DNA of 64,000 bases from Clitopilus passeckerianus (taxonomy: Eukaryota > Basidiomycota > Agaricomycetes > Agaricales > Entolomataceae), in contig CALYLX010000149.1 of assembly GCA_944990035.1 (NCBI GenBank), positions 372,001 through 436,000 of the forward strand. Reading direction: 5' to 3'. Of this stretch, positions 1-11,976 are shown one piece after another (within the stretch, counting starts at the first letter, position 1; each line of letters starts with the position of its first letter). The position numbers were made by a program, and so were the translations under genes. A model generated the notes under the pieces. It did no database searches and was not told the origin of the DNA. It saw nothing but the letters and a program-made list of their open reading frames with translations.

Positions 1-1015
1 GACAATCCCGAGAGCAACACCAGGACCAATGGGCCCGAGTGCACCGGAACCGGCAGCGTAAGCTGTACCTGCAAACGAGATACCCATAGCCATGATCACA
101 GTCTCGCATCTAGGAGAATACTGAGGCTAAGCTCGGATAAGGAGTGTTGACATTACGCAGAGTTGTATTTCGAGTCCAAGTTGCTCGATGTCAGCTTCCT
201 TGTGTTGAATGCCAGCGTCGAGTTCGACGTTATGGTCCTCTGAAAAAGCTTCGAATATGTTCTTAACGCCACGAGATCATTTGGAAGGTCGATGAAGTGC
301 TGGGAGCGCTTCTGCGCTGCGTGAACGCACCCTTGAGCATTGAGGTTCTTGGCAAAAGAATCATGGCGCTATGAACAATTGAGTGTGGAAATTGGGCATG
401 CAACAAGTTCGGCAACGAACCTTGACGAGGGCGTTGAGGCCCAATCTGGCGTCTGCCAACTCATCTTTAGTCTGGATAACCTCAACTTGAGGAACGATAG
501 CCTCGACAAAGTCTATAAAAATACCCGCGTTGAGAATTATGTCTGCTTTACTTTACTTCGACGAACCTTTGATGTAAGCCTCGGTCTTGGTTGCGACATC
601 ACGAGAGCTCCAAGAATTTCAGTCCATCGCTGATATAAAAACAATCAGCAGGTATCTCTCAGGGGAAAAAATCAAAATACTTCCTGATATCCAACACAAG
701 TCAGTTGAAACTTGGGGATGTGATAACCCTGTTTGTCCTTGTAGTTGTTGTTGTCGTCAACGTGACAGAGTCCGATTCCAACACGCTCAAATGCTTCGTT
801 AACCTTGCTAGTGCTATCACCGAGAGCTTGGACCTCCGCCATGAGACTGTCAGTAGTCTAAGACTTCGCCACCTCCTCCGCTATAGCAGCCTGCGCTGCG
901 AGCTTAGCGCTGTGAGGGAGATGGACGAGGTCTGGCAACGCGTTCTTGATATCATGGGGAGCGTGTCGTAGAAAGTTCCCCGGTGGTCGTAACCAAGGAC
1001 GAATTTTTCAGCCAT
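1..1015 (-). pseudogene. Broken gene for a helical alpha-pore-forming-like protein (ClyA/Cry6-like), 3' end outside window
   Basis: Minus-strand pieces in several frames look like one protein: a start near 1015, a run ending AAQAAIAEEVAKS, a run around YHIPKFQ, helical blocks around VEAIVPQVEVIQTKDELAD and LGLNALVK, then a hydrophobic glycine/alanine stretch near bases 15-100. Some breaks are introns with GTTCGT donors and TAG ends, for example near bases 485-540 and 375-430. Others look like real frame breaks, for example near 955 and 610. The order of long amphipathic helices followed by one hydrophobic hairpin resembles fungal relatives of the ClyA/Cry6/XaxA pore-forming family. That assignment is from memory of the family and is not certain. 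It could be an intact gene with unusual introns, but at least one in-frame stop does not fit a simple intron. The C-terminal part lies outside the window. Confidence 0.5.
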
Positions 1016-2014
1016 AGATGAAGCGTAAAGTTATTAGCCACAGCTCAGCTTCTGTAAAGCATCTTGTCTCTCACCAAGCGCGACCGAAACAGGTTTATTC
1101 CGACTCATAGATCCTTTCATCGATAGGGCTGCGAAGCCTTTCTCTGAGCCTTGGGCTTGATTCGAGGAGTTCCGAAGGCCGTGACAGGTCTATGTCCACT
1201 CCAATCGCCATTGAGCAACGATTATTGACGGAAATAATTTTCTCTCTGGTCGTATATCATACGCAAGCCTCCTGTGTCAACGATCCGAAGCACGTACCAT
1301 AGTCAGCAGATCATATTTCATCTTGTTCCTCCTGAGCGCCCGAAGACTGCTATCTAGAATGTTGGACGTTTATCATGGCATGTGCCCCCGGATAACTGTT
1401 CCTGTCACTAATAACATCTCCAGCAGTGCCCATCCTGGCCCATCCGTGTAACGCTGCTGCACCTGGACCCGTACGCATCACTTGCGAAACATCTAGGATA
1501 ACATGCGAGAAGCTGTCGGTCATATGAATCTTGCGGTTTCTGTCCGCTTGTGTGCGGCTATTACCTGTTAAAACAATAGTAGTCGGTTCTCGGGTTCGTA
1601 TGGCCAGTTCGTGTTGACGAGGGAACCAGGGCCATTCCTTGACCATTTTCTACAACGAGAATGAGCTGAATCGACCAAGAGGTAGAGCTCAGGACACACC
1701 CTCCTAAGGTGTCAGAGGCTTGCAGAGGTTTTGTCCCGAGGGTATGATCGGGACCGATGAAGTGCAGAAAAACAGATTAAGCGCAAAGGATCGTCGTTCG
1801 CATGTAATTTTACCAGGCGACGAACCAGCCTAGTAAACACAAAATTTGCCATTCATATCCGATTTCAATAGACACGGGAGAGTTGTACAGGCAAAAGCAT
1901 ACTTGATTGCAAAAACAGGGTATCACATGAACAAATATAACGAGGAACGAAATCAGAAACGAGGCCAAAAGAAGGGTTCAAGCTGCCGTTCGGAAGGCCG
2001 TTGTAGTTTGGCGG
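1016..2014. other. Intergenic region, no supported gene
   Basis: The longest open frames here (about 70 to 100 codons) show no domain, no plausible intron continuation and no family resemblance. The left end probably holds the promoter of the broken gene to its left. The right end is the 3' flank of the SLATT gene. Confidence 0.5.
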
Positions 2015-3426
2015 TTAAACTGGAGGTGAGAGTTTACGTTCCCTTTGTAGGAGTTAGCTAACTTTGTCAAAGCCAAGGACTATTAGGTCTGACTTACCCA
2101 CTACCGTTCCCCAGTAACTCTTCGAACCTTTCTCGCAAGCGGAAAACTCGCTGCTCCAGCTCCCGGTCAGATGCGTCCTTCTCAGCATCGTCGTCATCAA
2201 TCACAATATGGCCATAATCCATCATGAAGGCTTGGCATTCTCTCGTGAAGTGTTCTAGATCCTTGACGCGGGTGATAGATAGTTCGGGTTCACTGGAACC
2301 GCGAGCCCGGGCGAGATACGACGCGCAAAGGGTAGAGAAACCGCCCAGAACGGCGGTAGCTGTTCCGGTCTGGTGGAGAACAATCAGAATGCAAGTTTGC
2401 AGTCAGTATTAGAACCGCGAACTTACGCTCTTCCCTGTTCCACTACCAATAGCCGATAAACCCGTCACAAGGGCACCCAAGAATACCTGGGCACCAATCG
2501 CGACGTTCAAAGTAACGCCTGTGCGTCGCGCCTTTGCGGTGTATTTGGCCCTTTGGGAAATTGCCGTATCCAAAGTAGGTTGAAGCCGTTCAGCCAGAGA
2601 TTTCTTGGACGTCGAAGAATGATGTGGTGTGACTGGAAAGTGCTTGCTTCCAACGAGGGTGGTTCCGCGACTGAGACTGCTACCATTCATGGCCTATGTT
2701 CATATTGAGCAGCTGGAACGATTGCTTGAGGCAGTCAATACGAACCTTTTCTCTGTCGATTATTCCGAACTCTTTGTCGTCGTAGGTGGAGTTCCGGGTG
2801 GCCCGTGTGTGGATTACTGCACTTCCGGCCCTGGTTCGGCCAGGGGCATCCGTCTCAACGCCTTCTCTGCTGTTATTGTCGCTAACAACATCTGTGCCGT
2901 TTCTGTTACTGCCCGAGGCAGTTGTTGGAACCAAGCCCTTGGCTGGTGAGGGGATATTCACCGATTCTGGCAATGGTGGTAAGGGGTCCAAGTAGATGTT
3001 CCTACTCGTTCTCCTGCCCGAGCTGGAGTATGATGCCTGTGTCGTATCTTGTGTATGAGCTGGTGCTGGCGCGGACGGAGGACGGAACTGGGATGAAGGT
3101 TGTTTCTGCGTCGATGGAGATGGAGGAGGAGTTGCTCGCTCGAGCGTTTGAGTCCCTTTGGATTCAATGAATACGCGGATTGGCCGAGAGTCGGGCTGTG
3201 AAGCCAACGACGAAGCAACAGGGCCTTGCAGAGGTGCGGGTTCTGCGGTCAGCTTGTCCACCCCGGTTATTGTGATGGAGGGATTCATATCTGGTTGCAC
3301 CTGGGTGGGCGCGTCCTTGACCTCGGCGCCGACCACTGGCATAGTACCCGGAGCATTCGCTGTGCCAGACGTAGCTGTAGGAGCTGGTGTATTGGATGGC
3401 TCGTTGGTGGCAATATATCCGAGCAT
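2015..3426 (-). CDS. Fungal SLATT-domain protein (predicted two-TM effector)
   Basis: The N-terminal part of about 225 residues is Pro/Ser/Thr-rich and disordered (2746-3426). It is followed by a SLATT core: LAERLQPTLDTAISQRAKY, a first membrane segment around LNVAIGAQVFLGALVTGL, a second around TATAVLGGFSTLCASYLA, then RARGSSEPELSI and a C-terminal helix ending RERFEELLG. Two introns are clear: 2370-2427 (GTAAGT donor, CAG end) and 2043-2097 (GTAAGT donor, AAG end), leaving the short last exon GERKLSPPV. The SLATT family is predicted, in published comparative genomics, to be a pore-forming effector of conflict systems. No function is shown here. The junction near 2680-2745 is odd: a GTTCGT donor at 2745 is phase 0, but the next exon needs phase 2, so either the splice sites are unusual or there is a frameshift. 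The start at 3426 is the first ATG of the open frame, and an upstream exon is possible. Confidence 0.75.
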
Positions 3427-4021
3427 GTTTGTCGCGTACAGTCTGGCCTTAAAGGCGGGTAGCTGTGTGGCCGGCGAGACGAGGAATGAGCACCTGGCTC
3501 GAATTCCTCCGGTTCATATAGTCTGGTAACGGCATGCTCTAGCATTTCGCAAGTCAAACGAACTTGATTTTCTCAATGGTAGATCATCATCTAAAAATGA
3601 CAGCGTGGCTCCCGAATAACCTCATGACTCGGCATTTTATCCCAGTGAGAGGCCAGGACTTGTAGCCATCATATTTGCGCTTGCTCTGAGGACGATCCCA
3701 TTCCTTCCAGCGATTTCTGTTGGTTTTATGGCTGCCAATGAGGCAGGAGGCAAGAGAATCAAAGTGGTGGTGGTGGCGGTTTGAGTCTAGAAATGAATTA
3801 CCACCTCCATCAAAATCGACCCGGCGTCCTGGGGATACCGGACAATATGCTTCCATTTGTCGTTAGGTTGAGATTTGCAGTATTGCAGCTGCCATAATGC
3901 CAGGAACTGCTGACGTATTAACTACATAGCATCCGCCAACTAAAATACGATCGATATAAAAACTCGTACATCGAACCGAAAGGCCGGAAAAACCCTATAC
4001 TCTACTCTCGAGTCCTCACAC
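3427..4021. other. Intergenic region between SLATT gene and XRN1
   Basis: This should hold the promoter and 5' leader of the SLATT gene and the 3' end of XRN1, both on the minus strand. An open minus frame up to 3557 could be an extra 5' exon of the SLATT gene, but I see no convincing splice. Nothing else is supported. Confidence 0.4.
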
Positions 4022-7000
4022 TCACGAGGATGGCGTTGGAATCGGCCCACCCCTTCCTCTACCACGGAATCCACCTCCACCTCTATGAGACCCTCGACCT
4101 CTGTCAAAGTTCGGTACGAAGCCTCGGCCTCCTCGGGGTACAAACCCTCTTGGGTTGAAACCACGTCCACGATGTGGTGGATGTCCGTTTGTGTGGTTCT
4201 GTACGGGCTGCTGCTGTGCCTGCGAAGGTGCATGTCCATTCCCGTCCACCGGGACAGGTGTATCAGCAGAGGTGGAACCTGCACCCGAGGCGTTGGCATC
4301 GTCGACAGGCGTATGTGGAGCATTCTGGTTAGCAGTCCACGCTTGCTTGGGCTGATGACCGCCTCTTGCTCGTCCGTTCGCCATTCCTCCACGACCGTTG
4401 CGGTTAGGATTTGACATGATGCTGACAGGTCCAGTACCACTATTGCACAAGGAGAGGGCGCAAAGAGAAGCTGAATGTCAATAACGGCTCAAATTACGCA
4501 ATAACTGGGTAAAAGCACCTCTGAGCGGGGCCAGGTTTGAATCCAGATGCTGCCTCTTGGCCGTGCGCGGGTCGGATGGCAGGATGGGGCCCAAACTTAG
4601 GGTTGAATGGCGGGTTGTTGTTAGGTGGAAGCGGAGGTGCTTTGGGATTGGTAGAAGCAATGTATTGTGGGCTTGTCAGGTTCAGACAACTGTTGAATTC
4701 CACAGTAGATCCACGGTACTGCGAGCACCTGCACGGAATGACATTAGTCCATGGCTTTTACCTAGCATGAAGGATTTTCACATACCGGTCACCCAACGTT
4801 ACACCCGACATGAACGGTACGTCCCAGACAACATCCATGGATTTGGAGTTGAGGCCGATGACCACGCCCTTGACTGAGAGTGGGACTCCTCCAGAATCTC
4901 GAACCATCGTCACACGATCCCCGAGGGCGAAGTGCTGGTTCTGTAATCTGTATACGGCATGTGCTGGCTTGAGAACAGCTTGACGTGGAATGCCTTTCAC
5001 CAGTGCTTTCTTGATTGAGGTGGGCGACTTATTCTTGGAGAAGCTGTCCGCAAGGTGTTCAATATCGGTGACAGTATCCTGTAACAGAATGGTTCGATCA
5101 GCGTCTCCACGGAAGGGGTGTTTAACAGGAAAACACACCTTGCTCAATTGGTCACAGAACAATGAGACAGGATCAAAGTCACGAACGCCCTTCGACTTCA
5201 GCCATGATTTGATCTCCCGCACACGAACATCAGCATCGGCCTGGCCAAATATATCGGATGCTTTCGCCATGGCTATGAGGGAAAATCAGATTTCATTAGA
5301 CTGTTTCCAAAATCATTTTCCAAGGAAAACGTCATACCATCTCCGCCACGGTCAAGGCACACAAACAAGTCAGGAAACTTGGACTATGGGCGTCATGAGT
5401 GTGCTGCAAACGCCACGACGAAAAAGGAAGACACTAACCTTGTAGTCGCGGATTAAATCTACCGCTTTTTGACTGAACTCCCAGTGGCGCCCATCTTTCC
5501 GGGAATAGTCAACAACTTTTAGTGCCTTCGCCTCGAACTTCAGGCTCAGGCCCAAATTGGTCTTCTGATTATCGGATGTGATGACCATGAAACTCGACGT
5601 GATCTTGGACAAGGCGCGTCCACTGAGGCCGACCATGTCCGCGACCTTGAATGACGGGAAGTAGGAACCCTGCTTCCGAGCGCGCACGATTTGCTTGAAC
5701 TGGTCATTTTCTGATTTTTCAGCCGGGAAGAACTAAAGTAGTTAGAGTCACGTTAGCTGCTAGATATTGGAGATAGATGGAATGACCACTCACTGCTAGC
5801 ACCACAGAAAGCGTCGACTCATCTGTGGCTGAGACCTGTGCTGCGACCCCATAGGCATGCTCTCCAAGGAAGAAGATCTTGGTGCCCTCTGGGAACTCCT
5901 CTGACAAAGGAGGGGCAGCACGTTCAATGAAGCGAGGATCTTCCGAGGCGACTTCGGTCAGACACATCTGAACCGCATGCTCCGCCTCCTTGGCGGGGTC
6001 TTCGTAGTCCTTGACGAAAGCGCCGTCTTCCAGCCGCTTGAGACCTGGGAAGCATACGCCATCAAAATTCTGGAATGGAAACCAATTGACAATAAACTTA
6101 CCCTTCAGAGGTCGCACATGGAGAAGAACATCGACAGCTTCAGCGATCACACCAGCTTTCTTGGAATACACCTGCTCGATTCTCTCGGCTTTCATCTTCC
6201 AGTGACCCAATCCTTGCGGGGAATGCGGGGTCGAAACCACTTTTAGCGGGGTGCCTGGAACGATGGACATCTTCTCGAATTTGAAGAGTGAATCAGAAAC
6301 GGCCATGACTTTTCCTTCTTGCAAGAATGGCCAATTCATGAAGACCCTCTCCCCAATCATTTGCCGAGCGATCTCCTCCGTCTTCGCGTGCTCGTGGGGG
6401 TTCTGGATACGGACAACCATGGATTTGTTGCGGGACTCGGAACCATGGACATTAACACCATGGAACCCTAATGATGCTGTATGCGGGAGGGTATTAAGAG
6501 AGGGGAAGCCAGCGAGGGCATCTTTGCCTGTTTTAACGCCGTCGCAGAGGCCAGGAACGAGGTGCAATCCGTCGAGGGTAGGGAGGTCAAATGGATCCAT
6601 CTTGCATGTGCATCTGTACAAAGGCGGGAAGAATCCAGGTAGCGAGGATGGGTACAGTGTCGGCTCCCCGGTGTTGTACGAGAAGACCGTACTTGTCCCG
6701 AAAGAATTTCGCTTCGTCTCATCAGTAGTGAGACGGTGTTCGCGAGCTGATGAACGGTGTTGTAAGTAACCAAATATCGACGGAATAAAATTCAGGCAGA
6801 ACGTACAGGCCATAGCCTTGAGCAGTCGTTCTTCATCAATAAAGGGAATCTTTACGATAGCTTCCCAGTCTTGCTTCTTGCCATTGAGATCGGATTCAAA
6901 CTCTGTGGGGTAGAAATCCAGAATCGGGGAATTAACATCATACATCAAATCCTGCAATAGCAACAACGTCAGAATCAGCTGCGCGAGCAGTATCAGGAAA

Positions 7001-9561
7001 CAGACAGACCCGGTACACCAGCGGGATATTTTCTTTGCTCGCAGCTGGGAGCACGCCCATAAGCTGTTCAAACGGCCTAAAGGGCTTGCCTAACTCGAAG
7101 GAGAACGCCATATGATCTATTCCGCGAAGATCTATTGGTTGCAAAGGCGACGGGAAAGAATGAAAGAGATGTCCTAAATCAGCAAACACGAAGGTTGATA
7201 GATCAAAAACGCATATATCCACCTGAGATGCGAGGTGCATAGTGATAGTTGTAGAACCATCCCCAAGAGGCGACACCACTGTAGTAGTAGTGCATGACCC
7301 ATTGGAGGCCTTCAACGTAGCGATAGACCAGGTCCCCCATGGCTTTGGGGTCATCGTATGATATCTCCAGTTTCCCCTGGAGGCAAAGGAAGAATGACAC
7401 AATTACGTGAGTGAAAGATGTTCGGCGGTTCTGCAAGGAGGACCTACTCGGTAATACCCCCTCTTCCACTCATCCATCTTTTCCTTGATGCTCCTCTCGT
7501 ATCTCGCATCAAACCCACCCTCGTCGTCGTCCTTCTTGACAGGCGCTTTCTCGTACTTCTTCAGGACTCTGTCAACCGCTGCACGTGCTTCTTCATCGTC
7601 TTCGTCCTCCCACTCATCCTCGTCGCCAGCTTCATTTCCGCCTGAGCCCGGTGTTGAGGTGCCAGATGTACCGTTGGCGTCGACAGGCTCTTCTAGAGCG
7701 CCAGGGAAGCGCCATGTGACGATGTTTTCGTCGTCGCTGTCGTATTCGTCCCATCGGATATGGAGGTGCAAGTCTTCAGAGAGCTTGGTGATGAATTTGC
7801 GCTCTCGGGCTGGGAATGTGTTCTTCATTGATAGTATGGCCCTTTGAGTATGTGCGGGCGACGCTGCCTTGCGATTCTCCATGACGAATAGTTTGACCTC
7901 ATCGAATATTTGACGCTGAGGTTCAGTCAGGACTGGAAGTGAGGGTTAGTTACATTATCACTTATATCGAGCAAATAGTAATTACCCAGTTTTCCCCTCT
8001 TCTCGCCCATTTCCATCTCCTTGACATGTTTGGCTTGCTTGCCCTTGTACCAGTTGAGATCCGCATACTCCTTCTCGAAAACTTCCTGCTCCCACTCTGC
8101 CATCTGGTCCAAGACCACTTGCAGACGCCTCACATTAATTGTACCACTCTCGTTGATGTACCCGTCTGCGTTAAATGATTAGCCTAGGCTAGCAACAGAG
8201 CATACGGAATCAAACCCACCGAGACCGGGAAGCACCTTCTTGTAGACTTCAAACAGCCTCTCCAGACCGTTCTCGTGGATATGCAAGTCCGGTAGATTTG
8301 GTAGGAAATCATTGCCAACGAAAACGGCGAGGAGGATGAAGTCATCAATCACCCGCTCCAAACTGTAGTCGAAGGGGAGGACGGGTTCTATCTCCCTGAA
8401 CTCAAGGTCGAGGTACTCGCGCATGAGGCAGAGATGTAGCAGATAGAAGTTTATCGACTCCAGGCTGTCAGGCGAATGGATGTCAGATGAATGGGCACTA
8501 AAAGCTGTATACCCCAACTGACCTGGTATTTTGCTTCTTCCTTGACCCAGGCCCAAACTTCACCTCCTCTCGCAGAAGGCAGAAGTGAGGATCATGGCTC
8601 AACAGGCCCAACATTATCAAATCCGCATCCAGCCCATACAGACAATGTCTGACGTTGGGGTTGTAGTCCGGCTGTGCACGAGACAGGCGGATATACTCCA
8701 TAATCTTGTGTTCTCCCTCACCCGGTACTTCGTGGCCAGATAATACAACTTTGACGTTCCTCCAGTTGGAGTCTTCGGTGATCTTCTTGTTGACGAAGTA
8801 CCTGAGTTGCTCAGAGAGACGTGCCATGAACGGTGTACCTGTAATTGCAGTTCAAACACGGCCACAAAGGCAGGACTACGGAATCAACGTACCAGGAGTG
8901 ATACAGTTGCTGTCAAACGCCTTCTCATCGGGCAATTTCTCGCCTTTACTCAAGGCCTTCTCTCGAACCTCTTGAGCTTCCTTTGCTGTTCTAAACCGAC
9001 GACTCCGTTGTTGATTCATCTTTGCTCTGGGAGCACACCCATCCACCGCCATGAAGAAGAGTTTCTTTGGCTTGATTTTTCCAAAGAGATGGTCCACGTA
9101 GGCGAAAATGGACGTGAAGATTTGTTCTTCGGACATGCGGAAATGGGCATCTTCATCGTTTGGGTGAGAACCTGCCTCAAAAGAGTTAGTACCGGCTTCT
9201 ATAATCTCAGCAGCAGTCACTGCGTACAGTTGTGAATGATCCCATTGAAGTCGAGATATAGATTGTCTGAGCATGATGTTAGTCTCTTGAAATGGGCAAA
9301 CCTCGTCAAAAACCAACCAAACTCGGGAATCTTGTTCTCTTGAATAAGCTGGGATGTCAAAGGATAGCGTTCTCTGTTTAAAGCTTAAAGATCGCATTGC
9401 AGTCGTTGGAAACGCATACTCACGAAATATAACGGAAAAACTAGCAAATGTTCAATTCCTTGACGCCGCGTGCTAATTTGGTACCACTCACTTTAGGAAT
9501 GCCTGTTTATCCAGGATGTCAGCAAACCACCCAACAAGCTTCAGCAGAGCTACGCACCCAT
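4022..9561 (-). CDS. xrn1: 5'-3' exoribonuclease 1 (XRN1/Kem1)
   Basis: This is the cytoplasmic exonuclease that degrades decapped, 5'-monophosphate mRNA. The N-terminal nuclease core is clear: MGIPKFF start, [18 protein letters not shown] followed by [45 protein letters not shown] and [21 protein letters not shown]3-like and D1-type segments follow at about 7100-4760. The tail is rich in Arg and Gly (RGRGG repeats) and ends PIPTPSS. The protein is roughly 1,500 residues, as usual for fungal XRN1. The gene is intron-rich, and the first three coding exons are tiny: 9558-9561 (4 nt, ATGG), 9492-9502 (11 nt) and 9424-9440 (17 nt). They join in phase to exon 4, which starts at 9373, and together rebuild the conserved N-terminus. 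A small gene on the same strand ends only 73 bp upstream. Confidence 0.95.
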
Positions 9562-9634
9562 TATAATACAAAATTATGAGGTTACAATAGGAGAATGTGG
9601 TTAAGGTGAGGCAGAGGTCGTTGGCGGTGTTGCC

Positions 9635-10073
9635 TTATTCAGCCTCACTGCCATGTTGGGCCATCATTTCCCCAAGTTGCACCTTGATCTCATACTTCAA
9701 GGACGCGCTGCCGTCTCTTTCCTCGTTTTCCTTGAAATCTGGCTCGCGGAAACCCGCCGGGAATTGATGTAAATAGGCCTTAATTCCTTGCAAATCTAAG
9801 CCTGGAATTCTTGCTTCGTTGTTAAAGGGATATTGAACTACGAGTCACCTCATCATCTGTCCAAAGGCCCTTGGGCTTTCTTCTCAAGCCAGCACGCTTG
9901 CGAAAAGCGAAATGAAATAGGCTATCTGACGTTGTCTGCAACGGAAAGTTTTTGCAGCCGCAGAAGTTCAAACCAGGTTCCTGGACCGGCTATGAGATGC
10001 CGCATTCCAGTAGTCGGGGAAACCGACATTGCAACAAAGCACGAAAAGGAAAGAAAAGATTTCTGCTCCTCAT
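9635..10073 (-). CDS. Small putative mitochondrial protein (82 aa), unrecognised
   Basis: The second exon (9635-9837) encodes a charged, well-composed stretch around LDLQGIKAYLHQFPAG and YEIKVQLGEMMAQ, then a stop. A first exon at 10028-10073 (start MRSRNLFFPFRALLQ, an Arg-rich amphipathic presequence type) joins it in phase through a 190-nt intron with GTCGGT donor and CGTAG end. The joined frame is 83 codons. The C-terminal exon is the stronger part; the first exon is inference. I do not recognise the family. The stop lies 73 bp upstream of the XRN1 start on the same strand, so XRN1's promoter must overlap this gene's 3' end. Confidence 0.35.
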
Positions 10074-11976
10074 CTTGTCAACAAAACATTGCATCCCGCG
10101 GCTTCCTAGCCGCCGTTATTGAAACTTGACTTCCGGGTCTGTAAACATCCCGACCCGCCGAGGCTGGTCATGCCTCTGGACCTTCTGTACATTGCGCCTG
10201 CCTGACCATGAATTTTTCCATCTCCATGCCCCTATCGCTCCTTTGTGGATTACTCCCCGCTCTGCCCCCACGTTTCTCCTTCCCCAATGGAAACGACCTC
10301 CATGGGACGTCCACGGTCGAATCTTCTTTGGTGAGTCAACGGGACTAACGTAACGTTCCTAGAATTTATCCCCCATCTGCCTTCTCTCACACATCCACAC
10401 CAACAAAAATACACTGTGGCACCCCCTTGTACCAGCTGACCTGTCGATGGCGTATGTGTGGCAAGACAGCGCCGCTGATGTATTCGATCGAGGACCCATC
10501 CTCCCAATATCGTCGTTCTCCCAGCCGCCGGACAGGCCGGACAGATGAAGAGGAGGAGGATCAGCGGCTTTAGGATCTCAATATCTCCAAAACCTTCTTA
10601 ACGTTTGGATGGTATTGATGTGGTCAAACCAACTTTACTTGAGGATCGGCCTGTTGGTAATTTGCCTCCGCTCCGACTTCCTGGGATCAACGCCCCCAGA
10701 TATGAAAAGTTGGTGGCGAAACCACTACTCAAAAGTAAGATCTCTCAAGATTGACGGTATCCACCGTTCATTTGTAATAATCTACCATCCTGCCGCCTCC
10801 GTGTTAATAGTCGCGAAGAAATATATTATTCCATTTTGACCCAAGGTCTACGAGAGCGGAAAAGCCCACATTTATCGCCATTGCGTGCTTTCTGATTTCG
10901 TATCAAACGTCTATCCAACCTAAGCCACGTCTTCCTGCTTTGACCGACCACCCCGCAAAGGTTCGTTGTTACCGGGGCGTACAATACCGTTCCCGTGTCA
11001 CCAGTGGAATTCGCATCATCAAGCCATTCACAGGCAAGGTACCAGTACTACCACTACCGACTTCTCGGCTAATCACACTCTCACAGCAGTCAAACCCCAT
11101 CCCACACAGGAAAACACCTTCCAACACATTCTCAGGGCGACATCATTCTTCCGACTGACTTCCAAGGTCAGGCTATTATCTCTCAAGTCACACTCTACGA
11201 TCCGAGCAGTGGCGGCAGCAGCGGCACGTCGCAGCTAAAAGATCGCACCAAGTCATGCATCTGTCTCTGAATGCCCAATGGGCCTTTGACGCAATTATCC
11301 TGACATCGCCATGTGCGCGTCTCTCCACTGTCAGGGCAAACACGCAACTTGCCTCGTCGGCACGCATGACGATGGTCTGGGCGCCCACACATGTTTCTAC
11401 GAGACATGTATCTCCCGCTCCCGCAGTGACGAACTGAATTCTCGGCTCCTGAGAAGCTATTAGAGGGACTCCTGGGCCAAACACTGGGTTCCCTCTCTAC
11501 GGCGCTTCGTCACTAGGCGTAGTTGAAACCGTTCTTTACGGTGGTTCTTCTAAGCATCACAACGAAGCCTTCTGGACTTCCAATGATTGTGTCATGAACG
11601 AGAAGCAGCAAGGTCTATCTGGGTTTAACCCATCTGATCCATCAATCACACATTGTCAATGTCAGAGCGTGGCTCCAATGCATGTGTGTCGAGAAACATT
11701 TCACAAGCGAAACACGCAGAGTGCCGGCCAACAATCGCAAGCCAATTGGGTACGCACGAGCGTGGACAAATGGTAAATACTGATTTCGCTTCAAACAACC
11801 ACCTGCCTGGGAAGTAGGAGGAACAAAACCCTCACTTAGGACGCGATAGCAAAATTAGGAAATTGAGAGATCCGATATGTCTAGTTATTTACTACGTGCC
11901 AGCAATAAACGTAGGAATCGCAGTATTAGGAAACGTGGATCCTGGATCTTCCCCAGGTACCCAGGTAATCCGACAC
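10074..11976. other. Region with short open fragments, no supported gene
   Basis: On the plus strand between about 10940 and 11780, short stretches in different frames look protein-like, for example around DIILPTDFQGQAIISQVTL near 11145. They are separated by stops and I found no splice set that joins them. This may be a decayed gene. The rest shows nothing. Confidence 0.3.

Noticed and set aside
3940..4440. 166-codon minus-strand frame rich in Arg and His
   Set aside because: It is an alternative frame of the XRN1 Gly/Arg-rich C-terminal exon.
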